Positions 25,786-34,591 of a DNA stretch of 64,000 bases are shown here, piece by piece (the first letter of the stretch is position 1; each line of letters begins with the position of its first letter). The DNA comes from Verrucomicrobiia bacterium (GTDB lineage: Bacteria > Verrucomicrobiota > Verrucomicrobiia > Limisphaerales > JADLHS01): positions 1-64,000 of the forward strand of contig WYBW01000124.1 in NCBI GenBank assembly GCA_011525685.1, in the 5' to 3' direction. The translations under genes and the position numbers were made by a program. Below the pieces are notes generated by a model, which worked only from the letters and a program-made list of their open reading frames with translations, made no database searches and had not been told where the DNA came from.

Positions 25786-28197
25786 TCAAGGCTGCGGCCT
25801 CCGGTCGTCCTTGGCGCGCCAAGGATGTTCGTAGGGGCCGATTTCCTCCAAGGGAATCGGCTCGAACAGCCGGCTGCGAAAGCGGGTTTCCGCGCAGAGC
25901 ACTTCGGCGCGAGCCACCGTCTCCGGCACGATGCCGTCCGTCAGGACGCCGTTGAGCGCGGCGCGCTGGATGCCGCCGTCCCGCAGGAAGGTTCGGCCAC
26001 TCCGGACAAACAAGTTTCGGCTGAGGTCATTCACATCCGCGCCGGTCTTGAGCGTGGCCAGTTCCGGATAGCGTGTGGCGTAGGGTGGGGCAGCGGCTTG
26101 ATCGAGGAACTTTGCAGTTCCCTCCAGCCAGCGCTTTTCGCCCCAGCGGGAGAAACTGACTCCGGCAAAGCAATCGAGGAACAGGTTGTTGTCCACCAGA
26201 TTGTCCTTGCCGCCATGAATCTGCACCCCGCCAAAGATCACCGCGCCGCAGCGCTCGAACACGTTGCCGTGAATGACCACCCCGGAAATCATGTCGTCCA
26301 ACCGCACGCCCGCCGCGCCGTTGTGCGTGCCGCCGCGGATGTCGCTCCAACGATTCCAGCGGATCACCACGCCGCGATAGAGCGGATTGCCCCACATGTC
26401 CACTCCGCCCTGGTCGTCCGACTCCTTGACCACGTCGCGGATCAGGTTCAGTTCGATCAAGTGGTCATTGCCTTCGATGCGCATGGCCGAGGAGGGCATG
26501 TTCTCAAAGAGGTTGTGCGCGATCCGGTTGCCGCAACCGTCCAGGTGAACGGCCGGAGTGTAGGTGCGCTTCAGCCGGGAGATGTCGCGGACGACACAAT
26601 TCTCGACGAAATGCCGTCCCGCTTCGAGCGAGTTCCGGTCGCCGCCGGCCACGCGCGCACCGCCGCAGCCCAGGGTTTCAAACCGGCAGCCAAACACCCC
26701 GTGATGCCGGCCGCCCTGCACCACCACCGCGTCGCCCCCCATCTGGCGCACGATGCAGCCGACCACCAGACAATCCGCGCCTCCGGAGATGTGGATGCCG
26801 TCGCCCCGGCCGTGCTCCAGGGTCAAACCTTGCAGAATCACATGCCGGGCCTCTTTGATTTCGATGAACGGCCCGTCGAACATGCTCAACACGATTTCAG
26901 CCTGGGCCACGGAGACGTTCGGGGGCGGCAGCCAGTAAAGGCGGGCCGCGCGGCGGTCCAGATACCATTCACCCGGTTGATCGAGTTCGCGGAAAACGTT
27001 CAAGGCGTAATAACGCTGATCCTTGCGGTAGCCGTAGGCGGACCACGGTTGCGCGAGGGTGAACGCCTTCCCTTCCGCATCAATGGCCTTCACCTTCTGG
27101 TATTCCTCAAACCAATCCCAGAACCAATAGCCGTAAAGCCGCACATCGGGCTCGTCGAGCCAGGCGCGCGGACGATCTTCCACGAAGCGGAAGTGGCCGT
27201 CCTTGCAGCCCGCAATCGAGTTCCAGACCTGGAACGTGTTTGTACCCAGGATGTCGCCGGTCTTCACAAAGCCCTCGTTCGGCCAGCGAGCCAGTACTTG
27301 AGGCACACCGTTGACAAACAACTCCGGGCGCTTCCGCAACGCCGTGGCATCGCCCCAGTCGCGCTTTCCGAGCGATTGCAGGTCTGCCTCCAAAACCGCG
27401 TCAGCAACTGCCGGCGAAAGACGCTCCTTCATGGCCGAGTCGGAGACGGGTCGCCAGTGGGTAAGTCCCTCACCCCCACGAAGGCGAACGACGGCGCCGG
27501 AGCGCGCCTGATAAACCACCGGCGATTCCGGCGTGCCGGAGTCCTCCGCTGTCAGCCGGAAGGTTTGGCGCACCGGATAATCGCCAGCCTCGATGATGAC
27601 GCGCACGCCGCCGCGCGGAAGTTGACCGCCGTCCTGCTTTCGCAAAGCGCGAATCGCATCACGCGCCCGGTCCAGCGTGGCAAAGGGACGCGATTCCGAA
27701 CCCTCGGCCGAATCCGAACCGCGAGCCGCTACATGGAACGTGGCACCCGGCGATGGAAGATTGGGCAGCGTTTCGCGAAATTCCCCCGGTGTGCGGGCTG
27801 GCTGACTCTTCCGCGTCCGTTCGGCTTCGAGCAGCTTGCGCCCGGCCAGTTCGCGATGAAAACGACTCAGCGCCGCATCCGCCGCCTGCCGCTTCCAGAT
27901 CGTGACCGCTCCCGCGTGATCCTCCGCCGCCAGCGCGGTTTCCGACAGCCCCGTGTAAGCGAGCGCCCGGACGAACGCCGGCGCGGAGGCGTCGTTCAAC
28001 ACCGCATCAAATCCGGCGCGGGCCTCGGTCAGACTTCGCCGTGCGAGCGACTGGGCGGCTTGCTCGAGGATTGGCGCGCAGGATTTGGGCGCCTCGCCGG
28101 CTGGTTGATCCGCGCCTTGTGCTGCCCCGGGGAATCCGGCAAGCGCGAGGATCAATGCCCAGAGGACGGGGCACCGCCTTACGAAGAACCACGCCAT
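25786..28197 (-). CDS. Secreted right-handed parallel beta-helix protein
   Basis: An 803-residue protein. ATG 28197 is chosen because it gives a clear signal peptide (MAWFFVRRCPVLWALILALAG, cleavage near AAQGAD). Upstream in-frame codons are repeat-derived. A helical N-terminal part (about 25-130) is followed by PFATLDRARDAIRAL and then a beta-helix: coils such as HVILQGLTLEHGRGDGIHIS, CLVVGCIVRQMGGDAVVV, NRIAHNLFENMPSSAMRIEG and NLVDNNLFLDCFAGVSF. The order (PFATLDRA, then a sugar-facing helix) resembles GH141-like and other pectin/xylan-active beta-helix enzymes, but no catalytic residue can be assigned. It resembles the protein at 43587-45968. The opposite strand is open as a shadow. Confidence 0.7.
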   Translation of the reverse strand: MAWFFVRRCPVLWALILALAGFPGAAQGADQPAGEAPKSCAPILEQAAQSLARRSLTEARAGFDAVLNDASAPAFVRALAYTGLSETALAAEDHAGAVTIWKRQAADAALSRFHRELAGRKLLEAERTRKSQPARTPGEFRETLPNLPSPGATFHVAARGSDSAEGSESRPFATLDRARDAIRALRKQDGGQLPRGGVRVIIEAGDYPVRQTFRLTAEDSGTPESPVVYQARSGAVVRLRGGEGLTHWRPVSDSAMKERLSPAVADAVLEADLQSLGKRDWGDATALRKRPELFVNGVPQVLARWPNEGFVKTGDILGTNTFQVWNSIAGCKDGHFRFVEDRPRAWLDEPDVRLYGYWFWDWFEEYQKVKAIDAEGKAFTLAQPWSAYGYRKDQRYYALNVFRELDQPGEWYLDRRAARLYWLPPPNVSVAQAEIVLSMFDGPFIEIKEARHVILQGLTLEHGRGDGIHISGGADCLVVGCIVRQMGGDAVVVQGGRHHGVFGCRFETLGCGGARVAGGDRNSLEAGRHFVENCVVRDISRLKRTYTPAVHLDGCGNRIAHNLFENMPSSAMRIEGNDHLIELNLIRDVVKESDDQGGVDMWGNPLYRGVVIRWNRWSDIRGGTHNGAAGVRLDDMISGVVIHGNVFERCGAVIFGGVQIHGGKDNLVDNNLFLDCFAGVSFSRWGEKRWLEGTAKFLDQAAAPPYATRYPELATLKTGADVNDLSRNLFVRSGRTFLRDGGIQRAALNGVLTDGIVPETVARAEVLCAETRFRSRLFEPIPLEEIGPYEHPWRAKDDRRPQP

Positions 28198-28782
28198 GAA
28201 AGCCGTGCCGGCTTTGGGCGACTTGCGGGTTTTGGAGAGCAGCCTGTCCCTTGCGCTGCGGTTCGGCAGAGTCCTCTCTCGTCGCGAGAGTTTCTTCGGC
28301 GATGCAGAGCATGTTGTCTCCGTGTTCCCCTTTGTCCTTTGCTGCTTCTCGCCCGGACAGGCGGGACGCGCTGTCCCACATTGTTTGCGGCTTCCTCGCT
28401 TCAGTGACCTGGTCTCAAGCCGTGAACGGCAAGGTCGTAACGCCGGTTTTCCAACCGGCACACGTGCTGACCGGAAAGCAGGCGCTACCCATCGGCGGTT
28501 CACGGGACGCTGCCCAGGGTGGGCATCACCGTTCAAGAATCGAGGCGGGGCTGTCCGTGCTAATGCGCATTCGTCGGCCCTGAAATGAAGTATGAAATGG
28601 CAACCACGTGGCGGGCCGAAGTCGAGGGTCTCCCTAAATGTGTTTTTTGCCCCATGGATTGGTCGGAAGGCAAAAGGTCGAAACCGCTTCCTTCCCAGCA
28701 CACCCTTGATCCCACTCACTGTCATGCGGCCAACTTTGCGAGTGCAAGTCCCATTGGCAAGGCGAAAGCCGGTCGCGTCCGA
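28198..28782. other. Intergenic region, 585 bp, with scattered hairpins
   Basis: No supported gene. It contains the hairpins CTCTCGTCGCGAGAG (28276-28290), a GGACAGGCGGGACGCGCTGTCC relative of the GACAGGCG family (28354-28378) and GCCGGTTTTCCAACCGGC (28442-28459), the last of the same TTCCA-loop type as the MITE hairpins. It presumably also holds the promoter for the beta-helix gene. Confidence 0.5.
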
Positions 28783-30216
28783 TTAGCCGGCGACTAGAAG
28801 CTGTCGGCACGCCCTGCGCAGTTTCCGGAGGTTCGCCTCGGACTTCGCTTCGATGTAGCAGCGGAACAACGGCTCGGTGCCGCTGGCGCGAAACGCCACC
28901 CACTCATGGTCCGGCAGGAGGAATTTGAAGCCGTCGGTGGTGATGAATTGCTGGACCTTGAATGAGCCGATGCTTTCCAGACCGGCGCCCAGCTTCGCCA
29001 GGATGGCGTCCTTGCTTGCCGGCTGAATCGGAATGTTGATGCGTTCGGTGTGGAATTCTCCAGTTTGCTTCGTGAGCGCCTTCAGAATCTGGCCGAGCGA
29101 TTTTCGTTCGGTGGCCACCAGTTCCGCCATGAGCAGGCAGGCAAGGATGCCATCCTTCTCCGGCACGTGACCTTTCACGCTCAGGCCGCCGGATTCCTCG
29201 CCGCCGACGATGACGGGTTCGCTCTCCATCAACGCGCCGATGTATTTGAAGCCCACCGGCGTTTCGTGAAGTTTCACGCCCAGCAACTCCGCCACGGCAT
29301 CCACTTGATGGCTCGTGGGCACGGTGCGCACGACCGCGCCCGTCCAACCGCGGTTCTTCTTCAAGTGATAGAGAGTCAACGCCAGAATTTGATTCGGCGT
29401 GAGCCACGTTCCGTCCTTGTCCACCACACCGAACCGGTCCGCGTCGCCGTCCACGCCCAAGCCGAGTTGGGCCTTGCCGCTGCGCACCAGCTTGATCACT
29501 TCCGCCATGCCGTGCGCGTCGGCCTCGGGGTGGTGGCCGCCAAACAACGGATTCACTTCGTTATCGAACACCGTGACCTTTGCGCCGGCCTTCTCCAGCA
29601 AGGTGTCAAGGTAGCCACGACCCGTGCCGTAACGCACCGTGACCGCCAGCTTGAGCTTCGCCCTCCTGAGGGTCGCGAAGTCCACGAGTTTGTTGATCTG
29701 TTTGAAGTAAAGCGGCTGCGGGTCGAAGGTCTTGCATTTGAAAGTCCCGATGACCGCGCCCTGGAAGGTCCAACCTTGCGCCAGCAGCCGGGCACAGTTT
29801 TGCTCGATCTGTCGGGTGACTTCGGGATGGGCCGGCGCGCCGTTGCTGGTCGAGAATTTCAATCCCTGATATTCGGCCGGGTTGTGACTGGCGGTCATGT
29901 TGATGCCGCCGATGGCTTTCCGGGCGCGGATGTTGTGCGCGATGACGGGTGTGGGCGTGTCGCGATTGCATAGCAGCGGGTCGAGGCCGTTGTGGGCGAG
30001 GACTTCCGCGGCCGCGAGCGAGAACTCACGCCCGAGAAACCGGGTGTCGTAGCCCAGAATGACCAGCGGCTTGCGCCTGAAAAGCTCGGACTTGGGATTT
30101 TGGATCTCGGCTTTCAAATAGTCGGCGATGCCCTGCGCCGCCACACGCACGTTGTCGAAGGTGAAATCGCGGGCAATGATGCCGCGCCAGCCGGAGGTGC
30201 CGAATTTGATGCTCAT
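28783..30216 (-). CDS. Phosphoglucomutase/phosphomannomutase family enzyme
   Basis: A 477-residue alpha-D-phosphohexomutase. Domains in order: the N-terminal KFGTSGWRG loop (about 4-12), active-site phosphoserine loop INMTASHNPAEYQG (about 103-116), Mg-binding loop GVDGDADRFGV (about 247-257), sugar-binding loop GGEESGG (about 335-341), and phosphate-binding loop FRASGTEPLFR (about 452-462). It interconverts hexose 1- and 6-phosphates. Whether glucose, mannose or glucosamine is preferred is not decidable. Residues about 36-48 (AEIQNPKSELFRR) look like a micro-repeat insertion not expected in the family at this loop, between the helix ending ADYLK and the strand PLVILGYDTR. Confidence 0.85.
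   Translation of the reverse strand: MSIKFGTSGWRGIIARDFTFDNVRVAAQGIADYLKAEIQNPKSELFRRKPLVILGYDTRFLGREFSLAAAEVLAHNGLDPLLCNRDTPTPVIAHNIRARKAIGGINMTASHNPAEYQGLKFSTSNGAPAHPEVTRQIEQNCARLLAQGWTFQGAVIGTFKCKTFDPQPLYFKQINKLVDFATLRRAKLKLAVTVRYGTGRGYLDTLLEKAGAKVTVFDNEVNPLFGGHHPEADAHGMAEVIKLVRSGKAQLGLGVDGDADRFGVVDKDGTWLTPNQILALTLYHLKKNRGWTGAVVRTVPTSHQVDAVAELLGVKLHETPVGFKYIGALMESEPVIVGGEESGGLSVKGHVPEKDGILACLLMAELVATERKSLGQILKALTKQTGEFHTERINIPIQPASKDAILAKLGAGLESIGSFKVQQFITTDGFKFLLPDHEWVAFRASGTEPLFRCYIEAKSEANLRKLRRACRQLLVAG
30081..30111. repeat. A-rich micro-repeat inside the phosphohexomutase gene
   Basis: The minus strand reads GAGATCCAAAATCCCAAGTC and is translated as EIQNPKSEL. The same kind of sequence starts gspG (52281-52320) and gspJ (53816-53860). 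Confidence 0.55.
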
Positions 30217-30277
30217 GTTGTCAAGGTAACAAGGGACGCTTGATGCTGAATGTCGGGCCGCGGTGCAGGGTTCTGAA

Positions 30278-30667
30278 TCAAGACTTCCAATCGAATGCCC
30301 GTTTCTTTACCGCATAGAGGTAGCCGACGAACAGTATTCCGAGGAACGACAGCATGGCCAGCAGGATGAGGTTGCGGGTGGCCGCTTCCGCCAGCATGTC
30401 CCGGTAAACCACCGCCCACGGGTAAAGGAACACAACCTCGATGTCGAACAGGATGAACAGCATCGCCACGAGATAAAACTTCACCGAGAGCCGGGGGCTG
30501 CCCTGGCCGACCGGATTCATGCCACATTCCCAGGGAGTGTGCTTGGCGCGATTGGTGGCGCCGCGTTTGCCCAGCAGCACCGACAAGCCGATCATCCCGC
30601 CCGTGGCGGCGACCGCCAGGACAAAAAGCAGCAGCACGGCGAGGTATTGGTGGAACTGCGATTCCAT
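30278..30667 (-). CDS. nuoA: NADH-quinone oxidoreductase subunit A (NuoA)
   Basis: A 129-residue membrane protein with three transmembrane helices (about 8-28, 62-82 and 92-112). It has the family motifs HTPWECGMNP and KFYLVAMLFILFDIEVVFLYPWAV. It is the small proton-channel subunit A of respiratory complex I. ATG 30667 (MESQFHQYL) is preferred to a start 12 codons upstream. No other nuo gene lies nearby: downstream is the phosphohexomutase and upstream a MITE copy, so nuoA is detached from any nuoBCD operon here, although the rest may be elsewhere in the genome. Confidence 0.9.
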   Translation of the reverse strand: MESQFHQYLAVLLLFVLAVAATGGMIGLSVLLGKRGATNRAKHTPWECGMNPVGQGSPRLSVKFYLVAMLFILFDIEVVFLYPWAVVYRDMLAEAATRNLILLAMLSFLGILFVGYLYAVKKRAFDWKS

Positions 30668-30731
30668 GGCCGGCAAGTTAGGAAGAGGCCACCGGGCTGG
30701 CAAGTTGAAAGGGGAGCTCGAAGTGGTTGGA

Positions 30732-30944
30732 GGCGCATCTCATTTTCTTGCGGGGGTGCGCCGAGGCGATGCTGTAGCGCAGACTTCCAGTCTGCCGGAT
30801 CGCGGATTTCCAATCAGCAAACGCTGCGTACTCCTGACCTGCCACCCCCTGCCTTGGCCAGCCGGCTGGAAGTCGGCGATACCGCAGGTTGGGCAACCTG
30901 CGCTACGCCAGGAATGCCTGCCTGCAAATAAATGGAGATGCGTC
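30732..30944. mobile_element. MITE-like element, copy 2 (inverted, diverged)
   Basis: The same 213-bp layout as 25353-25565 read in reverse, with the terminal repeats decayed (GGCGCATCTCA and TGGAGATGCGTCC). Its four hairpins are GCAGACTTCCAGTCTGC, an imperfect GGATTTCCAATC, CCGGCTGGAAGTCGG and GCAGGTTGGGCAACCTGC. No clear target duplication is visible. It lies between nuoA and the DUF1638 gene stop. Confidence 0.7.
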
Positions 30945-30956
30945 CACCGGCTGACC

Positions 30957-31745
30957 TTATCCAGGCGTCTCCTTCAGCCGGATAATCCCTTCATTGAACG
31001 ACGCCTCCACCGTGCGTCCCGGCGGCACCAGGAGAAAATCCCTTTCGCCCCACTCACCGTCCATCCAACGCTGAAACAACCGCAGGTCGCCTTCCACCCG
31101 TTCATACTCCCAGTTGCGTTCGGCGCAAATCTGTTTCACCTGGTCCTCGAGCTGGAGCGGCTGGGTGAAATCAAAGTCAATCAAAACGCCGTGCGAATAG
31201 TGGCTCGTCCACTCGCCCATGACTTCCATGAGATACTTCGCCTTCTCCTCACCGTATTTCTTCAGCCAGGACTCGTAGGTGGCGTTGAGGCCGGCGCTGG
31301 CTTGCGGCGGCAGCAACATCCCGCCGGGGTCGCCCGGTTTCAGTCCGCGCCGCGTGCGGCACTCCAGCCAGCCGGAGGTGTAATAATACGTGCCAGGATG
31401 TTCGGTGAAGAATTGCTGGTAACGCTCTTTCGAGCCGAGGAAGAACGTGATGCAATCATGCGCGCGCGGAATGACCAGCGGAGTGTGCTCCGTGGTGAGA
31501 CCCACGAGGATGTTGCTGCACAAACCGTAGCCCAGCAGGATGGCCTCGTATTTCCCGGGGGGAACGGCGTTGATGCGCTTTTGAATCTCCTCGCGTCCGT
31601 GGCAGGGAAGGTCGTGGTAACCTTGCGTCAGAAATTCGAGGTCATGAAGATTCGGGGAGCGCGCCGCCGCGTGGCAGATTTCGCGAAAGCTGATTTCGCA
31701 GGCGATGACTTTCAGGAACTGCGGCTTCTTGGGGGGCGAATCCAT
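30957..31745 (-). CDS. DUF1638 domain protein
   Basis: A 262-residue cytosolic protein with the DUF1638 signatures ILLGYGLCSNILVGL (about 89-103), PRAHDCITFFLGSKERYQQFF (about 113-133) and GTYYYTSGWLECR (about 138-150). The conserved Cys, His and Asp suggest a metal or corrinoid-related site. In methanogens the family occurs near corrinoid methyltransferases, but its function is not established. A strong ribosome site (GAGGTG, 4 nt before ATG) supports the start. No methyltransferase partner is visible here. Confidence 0.75.
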   Translation of the reverse strand: MDSPPKKPQFLKVIACEISFREICHAAARSPNLHDLEFLTQGYHDLPCHGREEIQKRINAVPPGKYEAILLGYGLCSNILVGLTTEHTPLVIPRAHDCITFFLGSKERYQQFFTEHPGTYYYTSGWLECRTRRGLKPGDPGGMLLPPQASAGLNATYESWLKKYGEEKAKYLMEVMGEWTSHYSHGVLIDFDFTQPLQLEDQVKQICAERNWEYERVEGDLRLFQRWMDGEWGERDFLLVPPGRTVEASFNEGIIRLKETPG

Positions 31746-31828
31746 TTACACCTCATGCGGCTCCAAGTCTTCCAAGTGACCGAGCATCAATTTGGAGTGT
31801 GCAACTCAATACCAAAACAGGCCTCGAC

Positions 31829-31853
31829 GTAGGACAGGCGTCGCGCCTGTCTC
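31829..31853. repeat. GACAGGCG palindromic repeat, inverted copy
   Basis: Reads GTAGGACAGGCGTCGCGCCTGTCTC, the reverse complement of the copies at 2171-2195 and 31936-31960, with a three-base loop. With the copy at 31936 it brackets 82 bp as a 132-bp inverted pair. Confidence 0.8.
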
Positions 31854-31935
31854 CATCTTCAGTCTGTCCCTTCACTGCCTGGCCTTTGTTTTACGATTGG
31901 GAGTTTCTCCGTCTTGAAAGATTTCATTGAAGTCA

Positions 31936-31960
31936 GAGACAGGCGCGACGCCTGTCCTAC
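31936..31960. repeat. GACAGGCG palindromic repeat, direct copy
   Basis: Identical in core to 2171-2195. It ends two bases before the stop codon of the DUF1080 gene, so it may serve as a 3'-end hairpin for that gene. Confidence 0.8.
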
Positions 31961-31962
31961 AC

Positions 31963-32982
31963 TTAATTGACCCGCGGGCGAAGCATCAGATTCCGATACT
32001 CGACGCTGGTGTGATCGCCTTGCAGATAAATCGGACCTGGGCGCGAGACGTCCGACCACAGCGCGCCGCCGGTGCAGCCGGCCAGCGGCTGATTGTCCAC
32101 GATCTTTATGCCGTTGAGAATCACCGTGACGTGGCGGTCCACCAGCGTGATGTCGTAAGTCTGCCATTCGCCGGCGGGCTTCTCGGCCGCGGCGGTAGGT
32201 TTGATGCGGCTGTAGATGCCGCCCATGTTGTGCGAATCCAGCGGCTTGCCGTAACTGTCCGACACCTGCACCTCGTAAATGCCGCGCAGATAAATCCCGC
32301 TGTTGCCGTTCTTCGGCACGCGCACTTCCAGTTTCAGATTGAAGTCCTCGAACTCCTGATCCGTCCGCAGGTTGCCGTAGTTCTTCCGCGGTTTGCCTTC
32401 CTCCTGAACCGCTTCGTTGACCAGCAGTCCGTCCCGGGCGCGCCAGCCATTGGGCGCGCGCGACTCCAGCAGTCGCCAGCCGGAAAGGTCCTTGCCGTTG
32501 AAAAGTGAAATCGGTTCGCCGAACCTGATCTTCGCGAGGTCCGGAGCCGGCGGCAATGGCGGTTGCCGTTTGCCGCTGAACTCGGCCTTGTCTTCGCCGG
32601 GACTGTTCGCGCGCGGCTTCACCGAAGTCAGCTTCAAATCGTCTCCCGCCGCGCTGGCTGTGATCGTCTCGGTGATCCGGGTTTTCACGGTCTTGCCCGC
32701 GGGATCCTTGGTTTGAATGTTGTGGATGCGCGTTACGACCAGCCTGCCGTCCTCGACGGTTGCGGATTCGAGCGGAAACACGCTGCCGCCGCCCCAAAGC
32801 ATGGCGGCCTGAAGCTTCCCGTCGCGTTCCTCCACGCCCAGCCATCCGGCGCCGCCTCCCGGAATGGTCAGCGCCCACGCGCCGAGATAAGGATTGGCGG
32901 CAGCAGTGGCCGTGGCAGCGGCAAGAACAATTGCCAGTGCAGGAATTCGGCGGCAGAACGAGGTGAATAGCTTAAGGTTCAT
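31963..32982 (-). CDS. Secreted DUF1080 (3-keto-disaccharide hydrolase-like) protein
   Basis: A 339-residue protein with a signal peptide (about 1-29, ending ATAAANP), a short beta domain (about 30-140) and a C-terminal DUF1080 lectin-like fold (about 165-337): LFNGKDLSGWR, GNLRTDQEFEDFNLKLEVRVPKNGNSGIYLRG, YEVQVSDSYG, PAGEWQTYDI and GPIYLQGDHTSVEYRNLMLRP. DUF1080 proteins are concanavalin-like and some hydrolyse 3-keto-glycosides made by Gfo/Idh/MocA-type oxidases. A Gfo/Idh/MocA gene is close by (34592-36037). A GGAG ribosome site precedes the ATG. Confidence 0.8.
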   Translation of the reverse strand: MNLKLFTSFCRRIPALAIVLAAATATAAANPYLGAWALTIPGGGAGWLGVEERDGKLQAAMLWGGGSVFPLESATVEDGRLVVTRIHNIQTKDPAGKTVKTRITETITASAAGDDLKLTSVKPRANSPGEDKAEFSGKRQPPLPPAPDLAKIRFGEPISLFNGKDLSGWRLLESRAPNGWRARDGLLVNEAVQEEGKPRKNYGNLRTDQEFEDFNLKLEVRVPKNGNSGIYLRGIYEVQVSDSYGKPLDSHNMGGIYSRIKPTAAAEKPAGEWQTYDITLVDRHVTVILNGIKIVDNQPLAGCTGGALWSDVSRPGPIYLQGDHTSVEYRNLMLRPRVN

Positions 32983-33324
32983 GGTGAATCTCCATGGCTT
33001 CAGGATGGTGTTGAGCCGTTCTGAACCGATGGGCGTTTGCTCCGACGCGCCGGCGTTTTGGAGTGCAGCAGTCTTCCGCCGCTCGGGGAACGAGGCGCGT
33101 GAGTGAAAGCGCCAGAGGACTGGCGCACTCCAAGACCTCGCGGAATCTCCAACGGTTCATGGCGAGCGTGTTATGGAGTTTGCGGACAAACGGCACAAGC
33201 GAAAAAGAGGCATGAGCTTTCGGAGGCGAATTTCCATCGTCTCGGTTTGGCGAGGATGAATTCCCCTCGACAGGCGCGCTGACCTGTTTCTAAATCGAGG
33301 CGGGTGCGGTCAAATGGAACGACG
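32983..33324. other. Intergenic region, 342 bp, with split REP unit
   Basis: No gene is seen. It holds a REP tail-like segment (33053-33083) and a REP head segment (33105-33140), in reversed order relative to the units around the RAYT. The remainder separates the divergent DUF1080 and PmoA-like genes and should hold their promoters. Confidence 0.5.
33053..33140 (+). repeat. REP fragments far from the RAYT
   Basis: A degenerate tail hairpin GCAGCAGTCTTCCGCCGC followed 22 bp later by the head GCGCCAGAGGACTGGCGC and CACTCCAAGACC. It shows that the REP family of 11560-12610 is dispersed about 20 kb away. Confidence 0.7.
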
Positions 33325-34578
33325 ATGAACACGGGAATCATCACGGGCGTGGGGTTGGTTCTGCTTTGCGCCAGTGCGGCGGCGCCGGCGGTCATTCTCG
33401 TGGACGACACGGATGGTGCTCTGGGCGCAACGCGGGCACCAGTAATTTCTCCCGTCAAACTCAGTCGCAGCCACTGGCGCGCCGCGGTTGAGGGGAGATT
33501 GCAGCTTCGCGAACTCCCGCCAACAGATTCATTCGCTGGCCTGGCCGTGCCCGCACAACTGTTTCTGCAGCGTCAGGCCGATGCACCGGCAAAGCTCTGT
33601 TGGCTGATGCCGCCCGGTGTGAGGGGGCAACGCCGGTTTGAGTTGCGGACGGTTCGTCGGGTTACGGGCGTGAAGGTGGTTTGCGCGACGAATGCCAGCG
33701 GGCAGTTTGAGATTTCAGAAGCGGGCCGACCCGTGCTTCGCTACAACTACGCGACGATTGAGCCGGGCGACATGCTGGAAAAGGTCACTCCGGCCAATCG
33801 CATTTACACCCGCGCCCGCAGTGATTACCTTCATCCCCTGTTCGGTCTGGATGGGGAACAACTCACACTCGATTGGCCGCTGGATCATCCGCATCATCGC
33901 GGCATCTATTGGGCATGGCCGGAGGTGGATTGGCGTGGGCAGCGCGGCGACCTTCACGCGCTGCAATTCGTCTTCGCCCGGCCCACGGGCAGGTGCATCC
34001 TCACGAGCGGCCCGGTCTTCGCGCAGATCGAAGCGGAGAATGTGTGGCAGTGGGAGGGGGGCGAATCGCTCGTGCAAGAGCGCGCAGTCGTCCGCGCGTA
34101 TCGCGCGACCAGCGTCGGGCGGTTGATTGACCTGGAGTTTCAATTCACCGCGTTGAAAGAGCCAGTCCTGCTCGCCCGTCGCGACACGGACAAATACGGC
34201 GGCCTCAATCTCCGTTTCGCCAAGGTCTTGGAGCAGGCAATCACTTTTCACACTGACGACAGCAACGCCATTCCGCGCATGGCCTGGGCGGAACTCTCTG
34301 GCAGGTTTGGTGATGCGGTACCGTGCGGCATTGTGGTGCTGCAACATGCCGCGAATCCCGACTACCCGGGCGACTGGGTGAAGTTCCCGGAGATCAACTG
34401 GTTTCAACCGACGTTTCCCGCCAGCGGCACGCGCTACGAGTTGAGGAAGGGCGAGCCGCTGGTGTTGCGTTTTCGGCTCTGGCTGCATCGCGGCGCGAAG
34501 GCCGAGGAGCCGGATTATGCCGGCCAATGGCGGGCTTACAACGTGACCTCCGCGCCAGCTTCAATCGGCAATCGGTGA
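33325..34578 (+). CDS. Secreted PmoA-like (DUF6807) family protein
   Basis: A 417-residue protein. ATG 33325 (MNTGIITGVGLVLLCASAAAPAV) gives a signal peptide. The C-terminal part (about 145-410) shows the PF14100/DUF6807 pattern: RYNYATIEP, YTRARSDYLHPLFGLDGEQLTLDWPLDHPHHRGIYWAWPEV, then ARRDTDKYGGLNLRF and NPDYPGDWVKF. The family is named after methane oxygenase PmoA but the relation is formal: these are soluble beta proteins often found next to Gfo/Idh/MocA oxidoreductases, as here. The His pair in HPHHRG suggests a metal or sugar site. Function unknown. The next gene is 13 bp downstream. Confidence 0.75.
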   Translation: MNTGIITGVGLVLLCASAAAPAVILVDDTDGALGATRAPVISPVKLSRSHWRAAVEGRLQLRELPPTDSFAGLAVPAQLFLQRQADAPAKLCWLMPPGVRGQRRFELRTVRRVTGVKVVCATNASGQFEISEAGRPVLRYNYATIEPGDMLEKVTPANRIYTRARSDYLHPLFGLDGEQLTLDWPLDHPHHRGIYWAWPEVDWRGQRGDLHALQFVFARPTGRCILTSGPVFAQIEAENVWQWEGGESLVQERAVVRAYRATSVGRLIDLEFQFTALKEPVLLARRDTDKYGGLNLRFAKVLEQAITFHTDDSNAIPRMAWAELSGRFGDAVPCGIVVLQHAANPDYPGDWVKFPEINWFQPTFPASGTRYELRKGEPLVLRFRLWLHRGAKAEEPDYAGQWRAYNVTSAPASIGNR

Positions 34579-34591
34579 CAAGGGACGAATT

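Noticed and set aside
25735-28407. Long plus-strand open frame opposite the beta-helix gene
   Set aside because: The product has no recognisable domain, whereas the minus strand encodes a signal peptide and a clear beta-helix.
30723-30953. Target-site duplication around MITE copy 2
   Set aside because: The flanks AGTGGTTGG and ACCGGCTGA share too few positions to call a duplication.
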